DNA of 64,000 nt from Acidimicrobiales bacterium. GTDB taxonomy: Bacteria > Actinomycetota > Acidimicrobiia > Acidimicrobiales > UBA8190. Location: positions 117,101 through 181,100 of the forward strand of contig DATKSK010000030.1 of NCBI GenBank assembly GCA_035531755.1, written 5' to 3'. A program made the position numbers and the translations under genes. Each line of letters begins with the position of its first letter. The first letter of the stretch is position 1. This document shows, one piece after another, positions 8,483 to 18,117 of this stretch. The notes under the pieces are model-generated. The model did no database searches, was not told the DNA's origin, and saw only the letters and a list, made by a program, of their open reading frames with translations.

Positions 8483-9480
8483 CGAACCGCCGCATGGTCC
8501 TCGCCGAGCGCCCGTCGGGCATGGTCGACGCCGGCACCGTCCGGCTCGAGGAGGGCCCGGTGCCCGAGGCCGGCCCGGGCCAAGCCCTCGTCCGGGTCCG
8601 CTACCTGTCCATCGACCCCACCATCCGGACGTGGATGGACGACGCGCCGGGCTACCTGCCTCCCATCGCCCTGGGAGAGGTGGTGCGCGCCGGCGGGATC
8701 GGCGAGGTGCTGGCCACCAACAGCGAGCGCTACGCCGTGGGCGACCTCGTGTTCGGGATGCCGGGCTGGCAGGACTACGTCGTCGCCGACGAGGGGGCCG
8801 CCGCCATGCAGGTCATCCCCCCGGGGATCGACCCGACCTTGGTGCTGGGCGTGTTCGGGGTGACCGGCATGACGGCGTACTTCGGGATGATCGACGTCGG
8901 CCGGGTGGCCGAGGGTGACACCGTGGTGGTGTCGGGCGCCGCCGGGGCCACGGGGTCGGTGGCGGGGCAGATCGCCAGGATCAAAGGTGCGTCACGCGTC
9001 GTCGGCCTCGCCGGGACGCCCGAGAAGTGCGCGTGGATCGTCGACGAGCTCGGCTTCGACGCGGCGGTCGACTACCGGTCCGACGACGTGGCGGCATCGC
9101 TTCGGTCGCTGTGCCCCGATGGCATCGACCTCTACTACGACAACGTCGGCGGGAAGATCCTCGACATCTGCCTGGCCCAGCTGGCCCTGCGCGGCCGGAT
9201 CGTCATGTGCGGCGCCATCTCCGTCTACAACGACATGGACAGGACCTCGGGCCCCCGCAACATCTTCAACCTCATCATCAAGCGGGCCCGCATGGAGGGC
9301 TTCCTCGTCCTGGACTACCTCGACCGGTTCCCCGAGGCCCAGCTCGACATGGCCGGATGGCTGGGCGAGGGCCGCGTCAAGCACGCCGAGCATGTCGTCG
9401 ACGGCCTCGAGCACGCCCCCGACGCGCTCAACCTGCTGTTCACCGGCGGCAACACGGGCAAGGTGATCGTGAAGCTCTGA
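8479..9480 (+). CDS. MDR-family NADP-dependent oxidoreductase (CurA/leukotriene B4 12-hydroxydehydrogenase-like)
   Basis: A 333-residue zinc-independent medium-chain reductase, expected to reduce enones/alkenals or 15-oxoprostaglandin-like substrates with NADPH. Evidence: NRRMVLAERPSG at the start, YLSIDPTIRTWMDDA, the nucleotide-binding VVSGAAGATGSVAGQIA, DLYYDNVGGKILDICL and CGAISVYND. The start is probably TTG 8479: it gives an 8-base spacing from AAGGAG and a 4-bp overlap with the upstream stop (TTGA). GTG 8473 and ATG 8494 are alternatives. Confidence 0.9.
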   Translation: MTNRRMVLAERPSGMVDAGTVRLEEGPVPEAGPGQALVRVRYLSIDPTIRTWMDDAPGYLPPIALGEVVRAGGIGEVLATNSERYAVGDLVFGMPGWQDYVVADEGAAAMQVIPPGIDPTLVLGVFGVTGMTAYFGMIDVGRVAEGDTVVVSGAAGATGSVAGQIARIKGASRVVGLAGTPEKCAWIVDELGFDAAVDYRSDDVAASLRSLCPDGIDLYYDNVGGKILDICLAQLALRGRIVMCGAISVYNDMDRTSGPRNIFNLIIKRARMEGFLVLDYLDRFPEAQLDMAGWLGEGRVKHAEHVVDGLEHAPDALNLLFTGGNTGKVIVKL

Positions 9481-9524
9481 CCGGTGGCCGGCGCCGTCGG
9501 CCGGTGGCCCGACGGGGGGTGGGC

Positions 9525-10262
9525 TCATCCGCCCTGGTCGAACCAGTCCCAGTGCCACGGCGTGATCGTCTCGAAGGGGCCGGCGAACACGACCGGTGAT
9601 GCCGCCGTCGACGAGGCGACGACCCGCTCGCCGAGCGCGCCGGCCACGCCCAGCGGCTCGCGGTCGAGGTAGCAGACGGTGACCGCACGCCGTCCGGGAC
9701 GCCATCGGTGCCCCGCGAACCGCTCGCCCGCCGCGAAGGTCCAGACCCCGGCCACACCGTCGACGCCGAGGAGCGCACCGTCGCCCGTGTCGCCCGTGTC
9801 GCCCGTGTCGCCCGCCGCCGCGCCGGCGTCGGGCTCGCGCACGACGACGTAGACGCCGAGATTGGGCCGGAAGGCGACGGCCTCGGCGGACACCAGCACC
9901 CGGGGTGCCGCCGCCATCGCGGTGACGTCGAACGGGCCCGACAGCCGCGACCGCCGGTGCTCGTGGAACCGACCGGCGGCGTGGAGCTCCTCGCCGAGGG
10001 CGCGGAACTCCCGGAGGGTCTCGTCGAGAGGCTCACCCATGAGGTAGAGCGTCACGTAGTGGATGGGCGCCAGGAGCGCGCCGTCGACGGCCCGGGCCGC
10101 CCGGCACGCGGGGGTGGACACCCAGCGCTGGCCGAACACCACGCCCGGCAGCGGGTACTGCTCGGGCATGTGGTCGAGCTGGTGCCACGCGTTGTACGAG
10201 CGGTGCTCGGCGGGATCGGTCACCTCGGTGAACGAGAAGAAGCCGACGCTGACCTTGGCCAT
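9525..10262 (-). CDS. Uncharacterised protein, probably dimeric alpha/beta-barrel fold
   Basis: A 245-residue protein I do not recognise as a named family. The N-terminus (SVGFFSFTEVTDPAEHRSYN, then WHQLDHMPEQYPLPGVVFGQ) resembles EthD-like or stress-responsive dimeric barrels, and a second half may repeat that fold. A loop carries a 9-bp in-frame repeat giving GDTGDTGDTGD. There are no membrane segments or signal peptide. It is divergent from the beta-propeller lipoprotein gene with 69 bp between starts. Function unknown; a ligand-binding or monooxygenase-like role is possible only by analogy. Confidence 0.75.
   Translation of the reverse strand: MAKVSVGFFSFTEVTDPAEHRSYNAWHQLDHMPEQYPLPGVVFGQRWVSTPACRAARAVDGALLAPIHYVTLYLMGEPLDETLREFRALGEELHAAGRFHEHRRSRLSGPFDVTAMAAAPRVLVSAEAVAFRPNLGVYVVVREPDAGAAAGDTGDTGDTGDGALLGVDGVAGVWTFAAGERFAGHRWRPGRRAVTVCYLDREPLGVAGALGERVVASSTAASPVVFAGPFETITPWHWDWFDQGG
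9781..9807. repeat. 9-bp tandem repeat (3 copies) inside coding region
   Basis: Three copies of TCGCCCGTG encode the Gly-Asp-Thr repeat of the dimeric-barrel protein. Confidence 0.9.
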
Positions 10263-10331
10263 GGCCCGCAGTCCATCACGCCGACGGCGGCCCGCGCCCG
10301 CCCGGGCGCGGCCGACGGCAAGACTCGGGCG

Positions 10332-11843
10332 ATGGCCCGAGCACGAGCAGGAGCCCGAGCCCGAGCACGACGCCGTCCGCGCCCACGGATGCTCGCACCC
10401 GTCGTGGCCCTGTCGGTGCTGTCCCTCGCCGCCGGGGCGTGCGGCGCGGGCCCGTCGGCGTCGCCCGGGGCGGGCCGGACGTCGATCGCCGTCGCCACGA
10501 CCGGCACGTCGAACGCCGCCGGCACCACCGCGCCCGGCACGGGCGCCTCGACCACGCCGGCGCCCGCCGCAGGCTGGCTCACCTACGGCGGGAGCTTCGC
10601 CCGCGCCTCGGTCGACACCACGGGCCCCACGTTCGTCCACGCGCCCACGGCGGCGTGGACGTCGCCGCCCCTCGACGGGCCCGTGTACGGCGAGCCCCTC
10701 CTCGACGCCGGCCTGGTCCTCGTGGCGACGCAGAACGACACGGTCTACGCCCTGTCCGCCGCCGACGGCACGATCTCGTGGTCGGACCACCTGGCCACCG
10801 CCGTCCCGGCGGGGATGCTGCCGTGCGGTGACATCGCCCCGTCGGTGGGCGTGACCTCCACCATGGTGATCGACCCCGGCACGGGCACGCTGTTCGCGTC
10901 GGCGGCGCTGGTGTCGGGGGGCGCCGTCCGGCACGCCGTCTACGCCATCGACATCGCCACGCACCGCGTGTCGTGGAGTCGCGACGTCGACCAGCCGGGC
11001 TGGTCGGCCGCCGCCGAGCTCCAGCGGGCGGCGCTGGCGCTGTCGGCGGGGCGGGTCATCGTCGGCTTCGGCGGGAACTACGGCGACTGTGGCGAGTACC
11101 ACGGCTGGGTGCTCGGGGTGCCCGAGTCGGGCACCGGCCCGCTGCTCGCCTACCGCGTGCCCACGAATCGGGAGGGGGCGGTGTGGGCGGCCGCCGGCGT
11201 CTCCGTCGACGCCGCCGGCGACGTCTATGCCGTCACAGGGAACGGTGACGCCGGCCCCGGGACCGCCTTCGACCACGGCAACAGCGTGATCGAGCTGACG
11301 CCCCGGCTCACCGAGCGCCAGTACTTCGCCCCGGCCGACTGGGCGCAGGACAACGCCGGCGACGCCGACCTCGGCTCGACCGCGGCGATCCTCCTCGACG
11401 GCTCCCGCCTGTTCGTGGTGGGCAAGCAGCACACCGCCTACCTGCTCGACGCCACCGCCCTGGGTGGGGTGGGCCACCCGCTGGCGTCGGTGGTCGTGTG
11501 CGAGTCACGGGGCGGCAACGCCTACCGGGCCCCGGACGCCTACGTGGTCTGCCCCGACGACGGGACCATCGCGCAGGTGCGCGTCGGCCCGCGCTCGAGC
11601 CTGTCCCGGGGCTGGACCTGGTCCTCGCCCACCGGGGGGGCCGGCTCGCCCACCATCGCCGGCGGCGTCCTGTGGACCGTCGACCTCGACGCGTCCCTCC
11701 TCTACGGGGTGGACCTGTCGTCGGGGACGACCCGCTTCCGGCTCCGGCTCGACACGGGGACGCCGGCGCACTTCGCGGCGCCGGGCGCCGCCGGGGGCCT
11801 GCTCGTCGTGGCCGGGGCCCGGGCCGTCGAAGCGTTCCGCTGA
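10332..11843 (+). CDS. PQQ-binding-like beta-propeller lipoprotein
   Basis: A 503-residue secreted protein. The N-terminus is Arg-rich followed by a hydrophobic stretch and lipobox (LSVLSLAAGACGAG); ATG 10389 just before the hydrophobic core is an alternative start. After a Thr/Ala linker come repeats of PQQ-propeller type: LVATQNDTVYALSAADGTIS, TLFASAALVSGG, DVYAVTGNGDAGPG, LFVVGKQHTAYLLDA and LLYGVDLSSGTTRFRLRL. No complete PQQ-enzyme active site or haem motif is visible, so a structural or binding role is more likely than dehydrogenase activity. Confidence 0.83.
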   Translation: MARARAGARARARRRPRPRMLAPVVALSVLSLAAGACGAGPSASPGAGRTSIAVATTGTSNAAGTTAPGTGASTTPAPAAGWLTYGGSFARASVDTTGPTFVHAPTAAWTSPPLDGPVYGEPLLDAGLVLVATQNDTVYALSAADGTISWSDHLATAVPAGMLPCGDIAPSVGVTSTMVIDPGTGTLFASAALVSGGAVRHAVYAIDIATHRVSWSRDVDQPGWSAAAELQRAALALSAGRVIVGFGGNYGDCGEYHGWVLGVPESGTGPLLAYRVPTNREGAVWAAAGVSVDAAGDVYAVTGNGDAGPGTAFDHGNSVIELTPRLTERQYFAPADWAQDNAGDADLGSTAAILLDGSRLFVVGKQHTAYLLDATALGGVGHPLASVVVCESRGGNAYRAPDAYVVCPDDGTIAQVRVGPRSSLSRGWTWSSPTGGAGSPTIAGGVLWTVDLDASLLYGVDLSSGTTRFRLRLDTGTPAHFAAPGAAGGLLVVAGARAVEAFR

Positions 11844-11906
11844 GGCCGCCGGGGACCGCCGGGGGCCGGGGTGCCGGGTGGGCGCCTGCCGGAGCAGAAT
11901 GGGACC

Positions 11907-14600
11907 ATGCCCCCCCGACCCTCCGCCGACAGCTTCTCCAGCCGCGCCACGCTCGCCGTCGGCGACCGCACGTTCGAGGTGCACCGGCTCGGCGCCCTCG
12001 ACGACCGGTTCGACGTCGCCCGACTGCCCTACGCCATGAAGGTCCTCCTCGAGAACCTCCTGCGGCACGAGGACGGCCGGCACGTGCACGCCGCGGACAT
12101 CGAGGCGGTGGCGAGCTGGGCCAGCCGGCAGCAGGGCGGCACGGCGGCAGGCACGGAGATCGCCTTCACCCCCGAGCGCGTCCTCATGCAGGACTTCACC
12201 GGCGTGCCCGCCATCGTCGACCTGGCGGCCATGCGCGATGCGTTGGCGGTCATGGGGGGCGACCCCACGGCGATCAACCCGCTCGTCCCCGTCGAGCTCG
12301 TCATCGACCACTCGGTGATCGCCGAGTCCTCCGGGCTCGCCTCCTCGTTCGCCACCAACGTCGACATCGAGTACCGGCGCAACATCGAGCGCTACCAGCT
12401 GCTGCGCTGGGCGCAGCAGGGCTTCGACGGCTACCGCGTCGTGCCGCCGGGCACGGGGATCTGCCACCAGGTGAACCTGGAATACCTGGCGCGGGTGGTG
12501 TTCGCCACGCCCGACGGCCGGGCGTTCCCCGACACGCTCGTCGGGACCGACTCCCACACCACCATGGTGAACGGCCTGGGCGTGCTCGGCTGGGGGGTGG
12601 GGGGGATCGAAGCCGGAGCGGCCATGCTCGGCCAGCCGCTGACCATGCTCGTGCCGCCCGTCGTGGGGCTGCGCCTCACCGGTGAGCTCCCCGAGGGCAC
12701 CACCGCCACCGATCTCGTGCTCACCATCGCGCAGCTGCTGCGGCGCCACGGCGTCGTCGGCAAGTTCGTGGAGGTGCACGGCCCCGGCCTGGCGCAGCTC
12801 CCGCTCGAGAACCGCGCCACCATCGGCAACATGTCGCCCGAGTACGGCGCCACGTGCGTCATCTTCCCGGTGGACGACGTGACGCTGCGCTACCTGCGCT
12901 TCTCCGGTCGCGACGAGGACCACGTGGCCCTGGTCGATGCCTACACGAAGGAACAGGGCATGTTCCGCCGGCCCGGGGACCCCGAGCCCGTCTTCTCGGA
13001 GTCCGTCGAGCTCGACCTCGCCACGGTGGAACCGAGCCTGGCGGGGCCGGCTCGCCCCCAGGACCGGGTGTCGCTGTCGGGCACGAAGACGGGGTTCCGC
13101 GCCGCCTTGGCCTCGGCGCGGGGACAGGCCGAGGGAAGCACGTCGCTGCAGGTCGCCACGGCGGGTGCCGCCGAGGGCGGGCCGGTGGAGGTCTCCGACG
13201 GCCATGTCGTGATCGCCGCCATCACCAGCTGCACCAACACCTCCAACCCGCAGGTGATGCTGGCCGCCGGCCTCCTCGCCGAGAAGGCGGTGGCCCGGGG
13301 GCTGCGCTCCAAGCCGTGGGTGAAGACGTCGCTCGCCCCCGGGTCGCGTGTCGTCATGGACTACTACGAGCGTGCCGGGCTCCGGGAACCGCTCGAGGCC
13401 CTCGGCTTCCAGCTGGTCGGGTTCGGGTGCACGACGTGCATCGGGAACTCCGGCCCGCTGCTCGCCGGCGTCTCCGAAGCCGTGCGCCAGGGCGACCTGT
13501 CGGTGGCCGCCGTCCTGTCGGGCAACCGCAACTTCGAGGGCCGCATCCACCCCGACGTCCGGCTCAACTACCTGGCGTCGCCTCCCCTGGTGGTGGCCTA
13601 CGCGCTGGCGGGCACGATGGACCTCGATCTCACGACCGAGCCGCTCGGCACGGGCGCCGACGGGGAGCCCGTGTACCTGCGCGACATCTGGCCCTCCCCG
13701 GGCGAGGTGTCGGACACCATCGCCCGGGCCGTGACCTCCGAGATGTTCCGCACCCGGTACGCGTCGGTCTTCGAGGGCGACGAGCGCTGGAAGGCCATCG
13801 ACGCCGGCGAGGGCGACACCTTCACGTGGGACCCGTCCTCCACCTACGTCCTGCGACCCCCGTTCTTCGAGGGGATCGGCACCGAGCCCGCACCGGTGGC
13901 CGACGTCGTCGGGGCGCGCGTGCTGGCGGTCCTCGGCGACAGCGTCACGACCGACCACATCTCGCCGGCCGGCTCCATCCGTCCCACCTCCCCCGCAGGC
14001 GAGTACCTCACCGCCCACGGCGTCGCCGTCTCGGAGTTCAACTCCTACGGCGCGCGCCGCGGCAACCACGAGGTGATGATGCGGGGGACGTTCGCCAACG
14101 TGCGGCTGCGCAACCTCCTGGCGCCGGGCACCGAGGGCGGCGTCACCCGGCTGTTGCCCGGCGGCGAGCAGATGAGCATCTACGACGCCGCCATGCGGTA
14201 CCAGGCCGACGGGGTCCCGCTGGTGGTGCTCGCCGGCAGGGAGTACGGCTCGGGCTCGTCGCGCGACTGGGCCGCCAAGGGCCCCGCCCTGCTGGGCGTG
14301 CGGGCGGTCATCGCCGAGAGCTTCGAGCGGATCCACCGGTCCAACCTCGTGGGCATGGGGATCCTGCCCCTGCAGTTCCCCGACGGGACCACGGCCGCCG
14401 GGCTCGGACTCACCGGCGAGGAGACCTTCGACATCGCCGGCCTCGACGCGCTGCGCGCCGGCGACGTCCCGAAGGAGCTCACCGTGCGCGCCGGCACGAT
14501 CGAGTTCAACGCACGCGTGCGCATCGACACGCCCATGGAGGCGGAGTACTTCCGCCACGGCGGCATCCTCCCCTACGTGCTGCGCCAGCTCGCCGGCTGA
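11907..14600 (+). CDS. acnA: Aconitate hydratase A
   Basis: This 897-residue enzyme interconverts citrate and isocitrate through cis-aconitate in the TCA cycle, using a [4Fe-4S] cluster in the cytosol. The length matches AcnA/IRP-type aconitases. Cluster ligands are Cys442 ([10 protein letters not shown]) and Cys508/Cys511 ([12 protein letters not shown]). Other signatures are [55 protein letters not shown] and [18 protein letters not shown]. No Shine-Dalgarno sequence is apparent; CAGAAT ends six bases before ATG 11907, possibly a weak leaderless promoter. It appears monocistronic. Confidence 0.97.
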   Translation: MPPRPSADSFSSRATLAVGDRTFEVHRLGALDDRFDVARLPYAMKVLLENLLRHEDGRHVHAADIEAVASWASRQQGGTAAGTEIAFTPERVLMQDFTGVPAIVDLAAMRDALAVMGGDPTAINPLVPVELVIDHSVIAESSGLASSFATNVDIEYRRNIERYQLLRWAQQGFDGYRVVPPGTGICHQVNLEYLARVVFATPDGRAFPDTLVGTDSHTTMVNGLGVLGWGVGGIEAGAAMLGQPLTMLVPPVVGLRLTGELPEGTTATDLVLTIAQLLRRHGVVGKFVEVHGPGLAQLPLENRATIGNMSPEYGATCVIFPVDDVTLRYLRFSGRDEDHVALVDAYTKEQGMFRRPGDPEPVFSESVELDLATVEPSLAGPARPQDRVSLSGTKTGFRAALASARGQAEGSTSLQVATAGAAEGGPVEVSDGHVVIAAITSCTNTSNPQVMLAAGLLAEKAVARGLRSKPWVKTSLAPGSRVVMDYYERAGLREPLEALGFQLVGFGCTTCIGNSGPLLAGVSEAVRQGDLSVAAVLSGNRNFEGRIHPDVRLNYLASPPLVVAYALAGTMDLDLTTEPLGTGADGEPVYLRDIWPSPGEVSDTIARAVTSEMFRTRYASVFEGDERWKAIDAGEGDTFTWDPSSTYVLRPPFFEGIGTEPAPVADVVGARVLAVLGDSVTTDHISPAGSIRPTSPAGEYLTAHGVAVSEFNSYGARRGNHEVMMRGTFANVRLRNLLAPGTEGGVTRLLPGGEQMSIYDAAMRYQADGVPLVVLAGREYGSGSSRDWAAKGPALLGVRAVIAESFERIHRSNLVGMGILPLQFPDGTTAAGLGLTGEETFDIAGLDALRAGDVPKELTVRAGTIEFNARVRIDTPMEAEYFRHGGILPYVLRQLAG

Positions 14601-14604
14601 CGCC

Positions 14605-14640
14605 GGCACCGTCCCCGGCACCGTCCCCGGCACCGTCCAT
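14605..14640. repeat. 12-bp tandem repeat (3 copies) after acnA
   Basis: Three copies of a 12-bp unit (GGCACCGTCCCC, the last diverging at its end) lie just after the acnA stop, in the 61-bp gap before the GH43-like gene. Confidence 0.85.
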
Positions 14641-14661
14641 GGCCCGGCGCGCCCACTCCCG

Positions 14662-16422
14662 GTGATGCCGCGTCGCCCGGTCCGCGCAGGGTTGACGCTG
14701 GCGGCGGTTGCGGGACTCCTCCTGACCTCGACGGCACTGCACGTGCCGGGGGCGGGCGCCTCGCCGGCACCGCGGGACGCTCCCGGCGTCCTCGCCCCCG
14801 TCTACGACGCCGACGCCCCCGACCCCGACGTGATCCGGGTGGGCTCGACCTACTACGCCTACACGACCGGTAGCCACCTGCGGGACATCCCGGTGCTCTC
14901 GTCGACCGATCTGCAGACCTGGGCCCTCGTCGGCGACGCGCTCCCCGTCCTGCCGTCGTGGTCGGTGTGGGGCCGGACGTGGTCGCCGGGCGTCGTCGAG
15001 CTCGCCGGTCGATTCGTCATGTACTACGCGACCGAGGTGGCGGCCACCGGCGGCGAGTGCATCTCGGTGGCCACGTCCGTCGTGCCGACAGGGCCCTTCG
15101 TCGACACGTCGGGAGCACCCCTCGTCTGCCAGGCCGACCTCGGCGGCTCCATCGACCCGCAACCGTTCGTGGACGGCGACGGCACGCCGTACCTGTACTG
15201 GAAGTCGAACGCCGCGACGATGGGCGTGCCGGCGTACCTGTGGGTGGCGCGCCTCTCCCCCGACGGCTCGAGCCTGGGGTCGTCGGCGGTGCAGGTGCTC
15301 GCCCAGGACCAGCCGTGGGAGTCGACGGTGGAGTCGCCGGCGATGGTCGACGCCTCGGGGTCCTACGTGCTGTTCTACTCGGGCGGCCTGTGGGACGGCG
15401 CGGGGTACGGCGTCGGGTACGCCGACTGCGCGGGACCCTTCGGCCCGTGCGCGAAGCCCCGCAGCTCGCCACTGCTGCACTCCGACGAGCACCGGCTCGG
15501 CCCGGGCGGCCAGTCGCTGTTCCAGGACGCCTCGGGCAACTGGTGGATGGCGTATCACGCCTGGGACGGCCCGGCGAGCAGCTACTCCTACGACGCCGGG
15601 GGGTTCCGCAGCTTGTGGGTGGCCCCCGTGACGTTCGCCGCCGGGACACCCACCATCGCCGCGGGCGAGGACCCCGAGGGCTACCACCTGTTCGGGCGCG
15701 ACGGGGGTGTCTTCTCCTTCGGCTCGGCGGCGTTCGCCGGCTCGATGGGGGGCACCCGCCTCGCCGGGGCGGTGGTGGGGGGCGCCGCCGACATCGCCAC
15801 GGGCGGCTACTACGAGGTGGGCACCGACGGCGGGGTGTTCGCCTTCGACGCGCCGTTCGAGGGGTCGATGGGCGGCCGCGCCCTGGCCGCGCCCATGGTG
15901 GGCATGGCGACCACCCCCGACGGCGGGGGGTACTGGCTGGTGGCGTCGGACGGGGGCGTCTTCTCCTTCGGCGACGCCGCGTTCTCCGGGTCGACCGGCG
16001 CCATGCGCCTCGTGGCGCCGGTCGTCGGCATCGCACCGACGGCCGACGGCGGCGGGTACTGGCTGGTGGCGTCGGACGGGGGCGTCTTCTCCTTCGGCGA
16101 CGCGGCGTTCTCCGGGTCTCTGGGCGCCACGCCCCTGGCCGCGCCCGTGGTGGGCATGGCGGCCATGCCGCAGGGGGGCGGCTACTGGCTGGTCGGCTCG
16201 GACGGCGGCGTCTTCAACTTCGGCGACGCGCAGTCCTTCGGGTCCATGGGAGGTGTCCGCCTCGGCGCGCCGGTGGTGGCCATCGCCAGCGGGCCCGGGA
16301 GCGGTGGGTACTGGCTGGTGGCGTCCGACGGAGGCGTCTTCGGCTTCGGGGACGCCACGTTCTCGGGGTCGATGGGCGCCACGCGTCTGGCCGCGCCCGT
16401 CGTCGGCGGCGCGGCCGCCTGA
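14662..16422 (+). CDS. Secreted GH43-like glycoside hydrolase with six C-terminal GYWLVxSDGGVF repeats
   Basis: A 586-residue exported protein. Residues 1-33 form a signal peptide ending near GAGASPA. Residues about 45-320 form a five-bladed GH43-like catalytic domain: DPDVIRVGSTYYAYT (catalytic-base Asp), GGSIDPQPFVDGDGTPYLYW (second Asp), PWESTVESPAMV (candidate acid Glu) and WWMAYHAWDGP. Likely substrates are arabinan or xylan-type glycans. Residues about 330-586 hold six repeats of roughly 43 residues around GGYWLVASDGGVFSFGDAAF. GTG 14662 and ATG 14665 are adjacent starts. The same repeat ends the beta-helix protein at 59-61 kb, suggesting a shared surface or binding module. Confidence 0.88.
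   Translation: MMPRRPVRAGLTLAAVAGLLLTSTALHVPGAGASPAPRDAPGVLAPVYDADAPDPDVIRVGSTYYAYTTGSHLRDIPVLSSTDLQTWALVGDALPVLPSWSVWGRTWSPGVVELAGRFVMYYATEVAATGGECISVATSVVPTGPFVDTSGAPLVCQADLGGSIDPQPFVDGDGTPYLYWKSNAATMGVPAYLWVARLSPDGSSLGSSAVQVLAQDQPWESTVESPAMVDASGSYVLFYSGGLWDGAGYGVGYADCAGPFGPCAKPRSSPLLHSDEHRLGPGGQSLFQDASGNWWMAYHAWDGPASSYSYDAGGFRSLWVAPVTFAAGTPTIAAGEDPEGYHLFGRDGGVFSFGSAAFAGSMGGTRLAGAVVGGAADIATGGYYEVGTDGGVFAFDAPFEGSMGGRALAAPMVGMATTPDGGGYWLVASDGGVFSFGDAAFSGSTGAMRLVAPVVGIAPTADGGGYWLVASDGGVFSFGDAAFSGSLGATPLAAPVVGMAAMPQGGGYWLVGSDGGVFNFGDAQSFGSMGGVRLGAPVVAIASGPGSGGYWLVASDGGVFGFGDATFSGSMGATRLAAPVVGGAAA
15690..16410 (+). repeat. Six-copy protein-repeat module in GH43-like protein
   Basis: Six DGGVF-centred repeats are encoded here. 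The copies near 15930 and 16056 are nearly identical in DNA over about 60 bp, indicating recent duplication or conversion. The module resembles a propeller with short blades; the fold is inferred. Confidence 0.8.
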
Positions 16423-16437
16423 CCGCACCGGGCCCGT

Positions 16438-16469
16438 CGGGCCCGGCCCGGCACGTCAGGCCGGGCCCG
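16438..16469. terminator. GC-rich hairpin between convergent genes, probable bidirectional terminator
   Basis: An 11-bp perfect stem (16438-16448 with 16459-16469) and 10-base loop lie between the GH43-like and PAS-GGDEF genes. The hairpin overlaps the GGDEF stop codon. No U-tract is present. Confidence 0.55.
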
Positions 16470-18117
16470 CCAGCCCGGGCCCGTACAAGAGCGGGTCGTC
16501 ACTGCCGGTGCGCTTCGCCTCGTACATGGCCGCATCAGCCATCGCCACCAGCCCTTCTGCGTCGAGGGCGGGATCGGCGGACCACGCCACGCCGATGCTG
16601 GCCCGACAGTGCCGGCTCCCCGCCTTCAGACGGACCTCGTGGCCAAAGGTCGCCGCCAACCGCCTGGCGGTTGTCATGGCCTGCTTCGCGCTGGTCGTGT
16701 GCGGGCGGATCACGAGGAACTCGTCACCGCCGATCCTGCCCACGATGTCATCGGCGCGCACGGCCCGTTGCAGGCGCCGGGCCACGACCGCGAGGAGCTC
16801 GTCACCGGCCGCATGGCCGAGCTTGTCGTTCACGTCCTTGAAGCGATCGAGGTCGACGAAGAGCACCGCCGGTCGACTCGCCGTACCGTGGTCTGTCAAC
16901 TGGTCCTCGAGGGCGGCCAGTGTCGAGGCCCGGTTCCGGCACTGCGTGATGTCGTCGATGGTGGCACGCACGTGCAGCTCGTCGCGTAGCCGAGCACTCT
17001 CGGTCACGTCGGTCACGCACACGATCGCGCCGGTGACCTCGCTCGTTTCCGTAGTGAGGGCACGAATGCTGAAGAGGCACCGGCGCACCACCGTTTCGTT
17101 GCCCTCCGACGCAGGCAGAAGGGGGACCTCGACGTCGCTGTCGAGCCGGTCGCGCAGTACGGCGTCGAAGGCGTCCTCGAGGTTCTGTCGATCCGCGGGC
17201 CGTACCGTTGCCATCTGTTCGTCGACGCTCGTTGCCCGCGGTGTGCCGAGGATGGCGTGGAGGCGACTGTTGGTGTAGACGACGCTTCTATCGGCGTCGA
17301 CCTGCAGCACCCCGACGGGCAGGGCCTCGGCCAGACGATCGAGCAGCTGCTCACGAGCTCGCAGCGCCTCATGTGCGCCCATCTCGTCCGACACGTTCAC
17401 CATCTCGGCCACCACGCACCGGAGTTCGGGATCGTCGAGCATGTTGTGATTCGTGATCTCCATCCAGACCCACGAGCCGTCCCGATGCCGATGGCGGAGC
17501 CGGACCCGGCTGCCCGCCGCCCGCGCCGCCAGCATCTCCATCCAGTTGTCGATGGCGAGCTGATGGTCGTCGGGATGAATGATCTCGAGGGACAGGTGCC
17601 CCAAGAGCTCGTCCCCGCCCCACCCCAGGATCTGGGAGATGGCCTCGTCGACCTCGAGGAAGAGGCCCACCTCGTTCTGGCGCACCCGGGCGGTGCGGGG
17701 TGGCAACGGCGACCTTTCCCGACTGAGGAACGCGAAGCTGCCCTCGTCGGCCCCGTCGTCCTTCGGGAGGATGACAGCGAGGAAGACGCTGTGGAGCCGT
17801 TGCACGTCCAAGAGATGGAGATCCACCGTCCGACCGGGTTCGTCGGCCAGCCGCACCGTCACCGAGGAATGTTGTGCCGGCGTTGTCTGGATGCACTTCC
17901 ACGCTTCGATGACGGCGATGCGGTCTTCGGGGGCGACCACGTCGAGCGGTGAGCGGGCCACGACCACCGGGTGGCCCCGGGTCGGGACGGAGTCAGGCAT
18001 GGCCACCGAGATCCCGTCGGGCCCGATGGCGCACAGCGCGGCCGCGGCGTGCTGGTCGAGCAACGCGCGCAGCACGGTGGCGACCGTCTCTGATCCCCGG
18101 TTCTCGCCCGCGCACAC
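16456..18117 (-). CDS. PAS-domain diguanylate cyclase (GGDEF)
   Basis: A 553-residue cytoplasmic protein predicted to make cyclic di-GMP. Order: an N-terminal domain of unknown type (about 1-130), a PAS-PAC domain (NEVGLFLEVDEAISQILGWG, then LRHRHRDGSWVWMEI), a second PAS (LPVGVLQVDADRSVVYTNSR), then GGDEF (ATIDDITQCRNRASTLAALE, LFVDLDRFKDVNDKLGHAAG, IGGDEFLVIR). The GGDEF motif and substrate-site residues are intact, so activity is likely. No EAL domain or membrane segment is seen. The frame is open to 18543 but Arg-rich upstream; GTG 18117 follows GATATT by six bases and is a tentative start. Confidence 0.85.
   Translation of the reverse strand: MCAGENRGSETVATVLRALLDQHAAAALCAIGPDGISVAMPDSVPTRGHPVVVARSPLDVVAPEDRIAVIEAWKCIQTTPAQHSSVTVRLADEPGRTVDLHLLDVQRLHSVFLAVILPKDDGADEGSFAFLSRERSPLPPRTARVRQNEVGLFLEVDEAISQILGWGGDELLGHLSLEIIHPDDHQLAIDNWMEMLAARAAGSRVRLRHRHRDGSWVWMEITNHNMLDDPELRCVVAEMVNVSDEMGAHEALRAREQLLDRLAEALPVGVLQVDADRSVVYTNSRLHAILGTPRATSVDEQMATVRPADRQNLEDAFDAVLRDRLDSDVEVPLLPASEGNETVVRRCLFSIRALTTETSEVTGAIVCVTDVTESARLRDELHVRATIDDITQCRNRASTLAALEDQLTDHGTASRPAVLFVDLDRFKDVNDKLGHAAGDELLAVVARRLQRAVRADDIVGRIGGDEFLVIRPHTTSAKQAMTTARRLAATFGHEVRLKAGSRHCRASIGVAWSADPALDAEGLVAMADAAMYEAKRTGSDDPLLYGPGLAGPA

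Noticed and set aside
10332..11843. PQQ-dependent alcohol dehydrogenase
   Set aside because: Propeller repeats are present, but the protein is short for the family and I cannot see the active-site Asp/Cys-Cys or haem motif.
11505..14633. Minus-strand frame of about 1042 codons opposite acnA
   Set aside because: It is an antisense shadow: acnA on the plus strand has all catalytic motifs across its full length, while the antisense frame is low-complexity.
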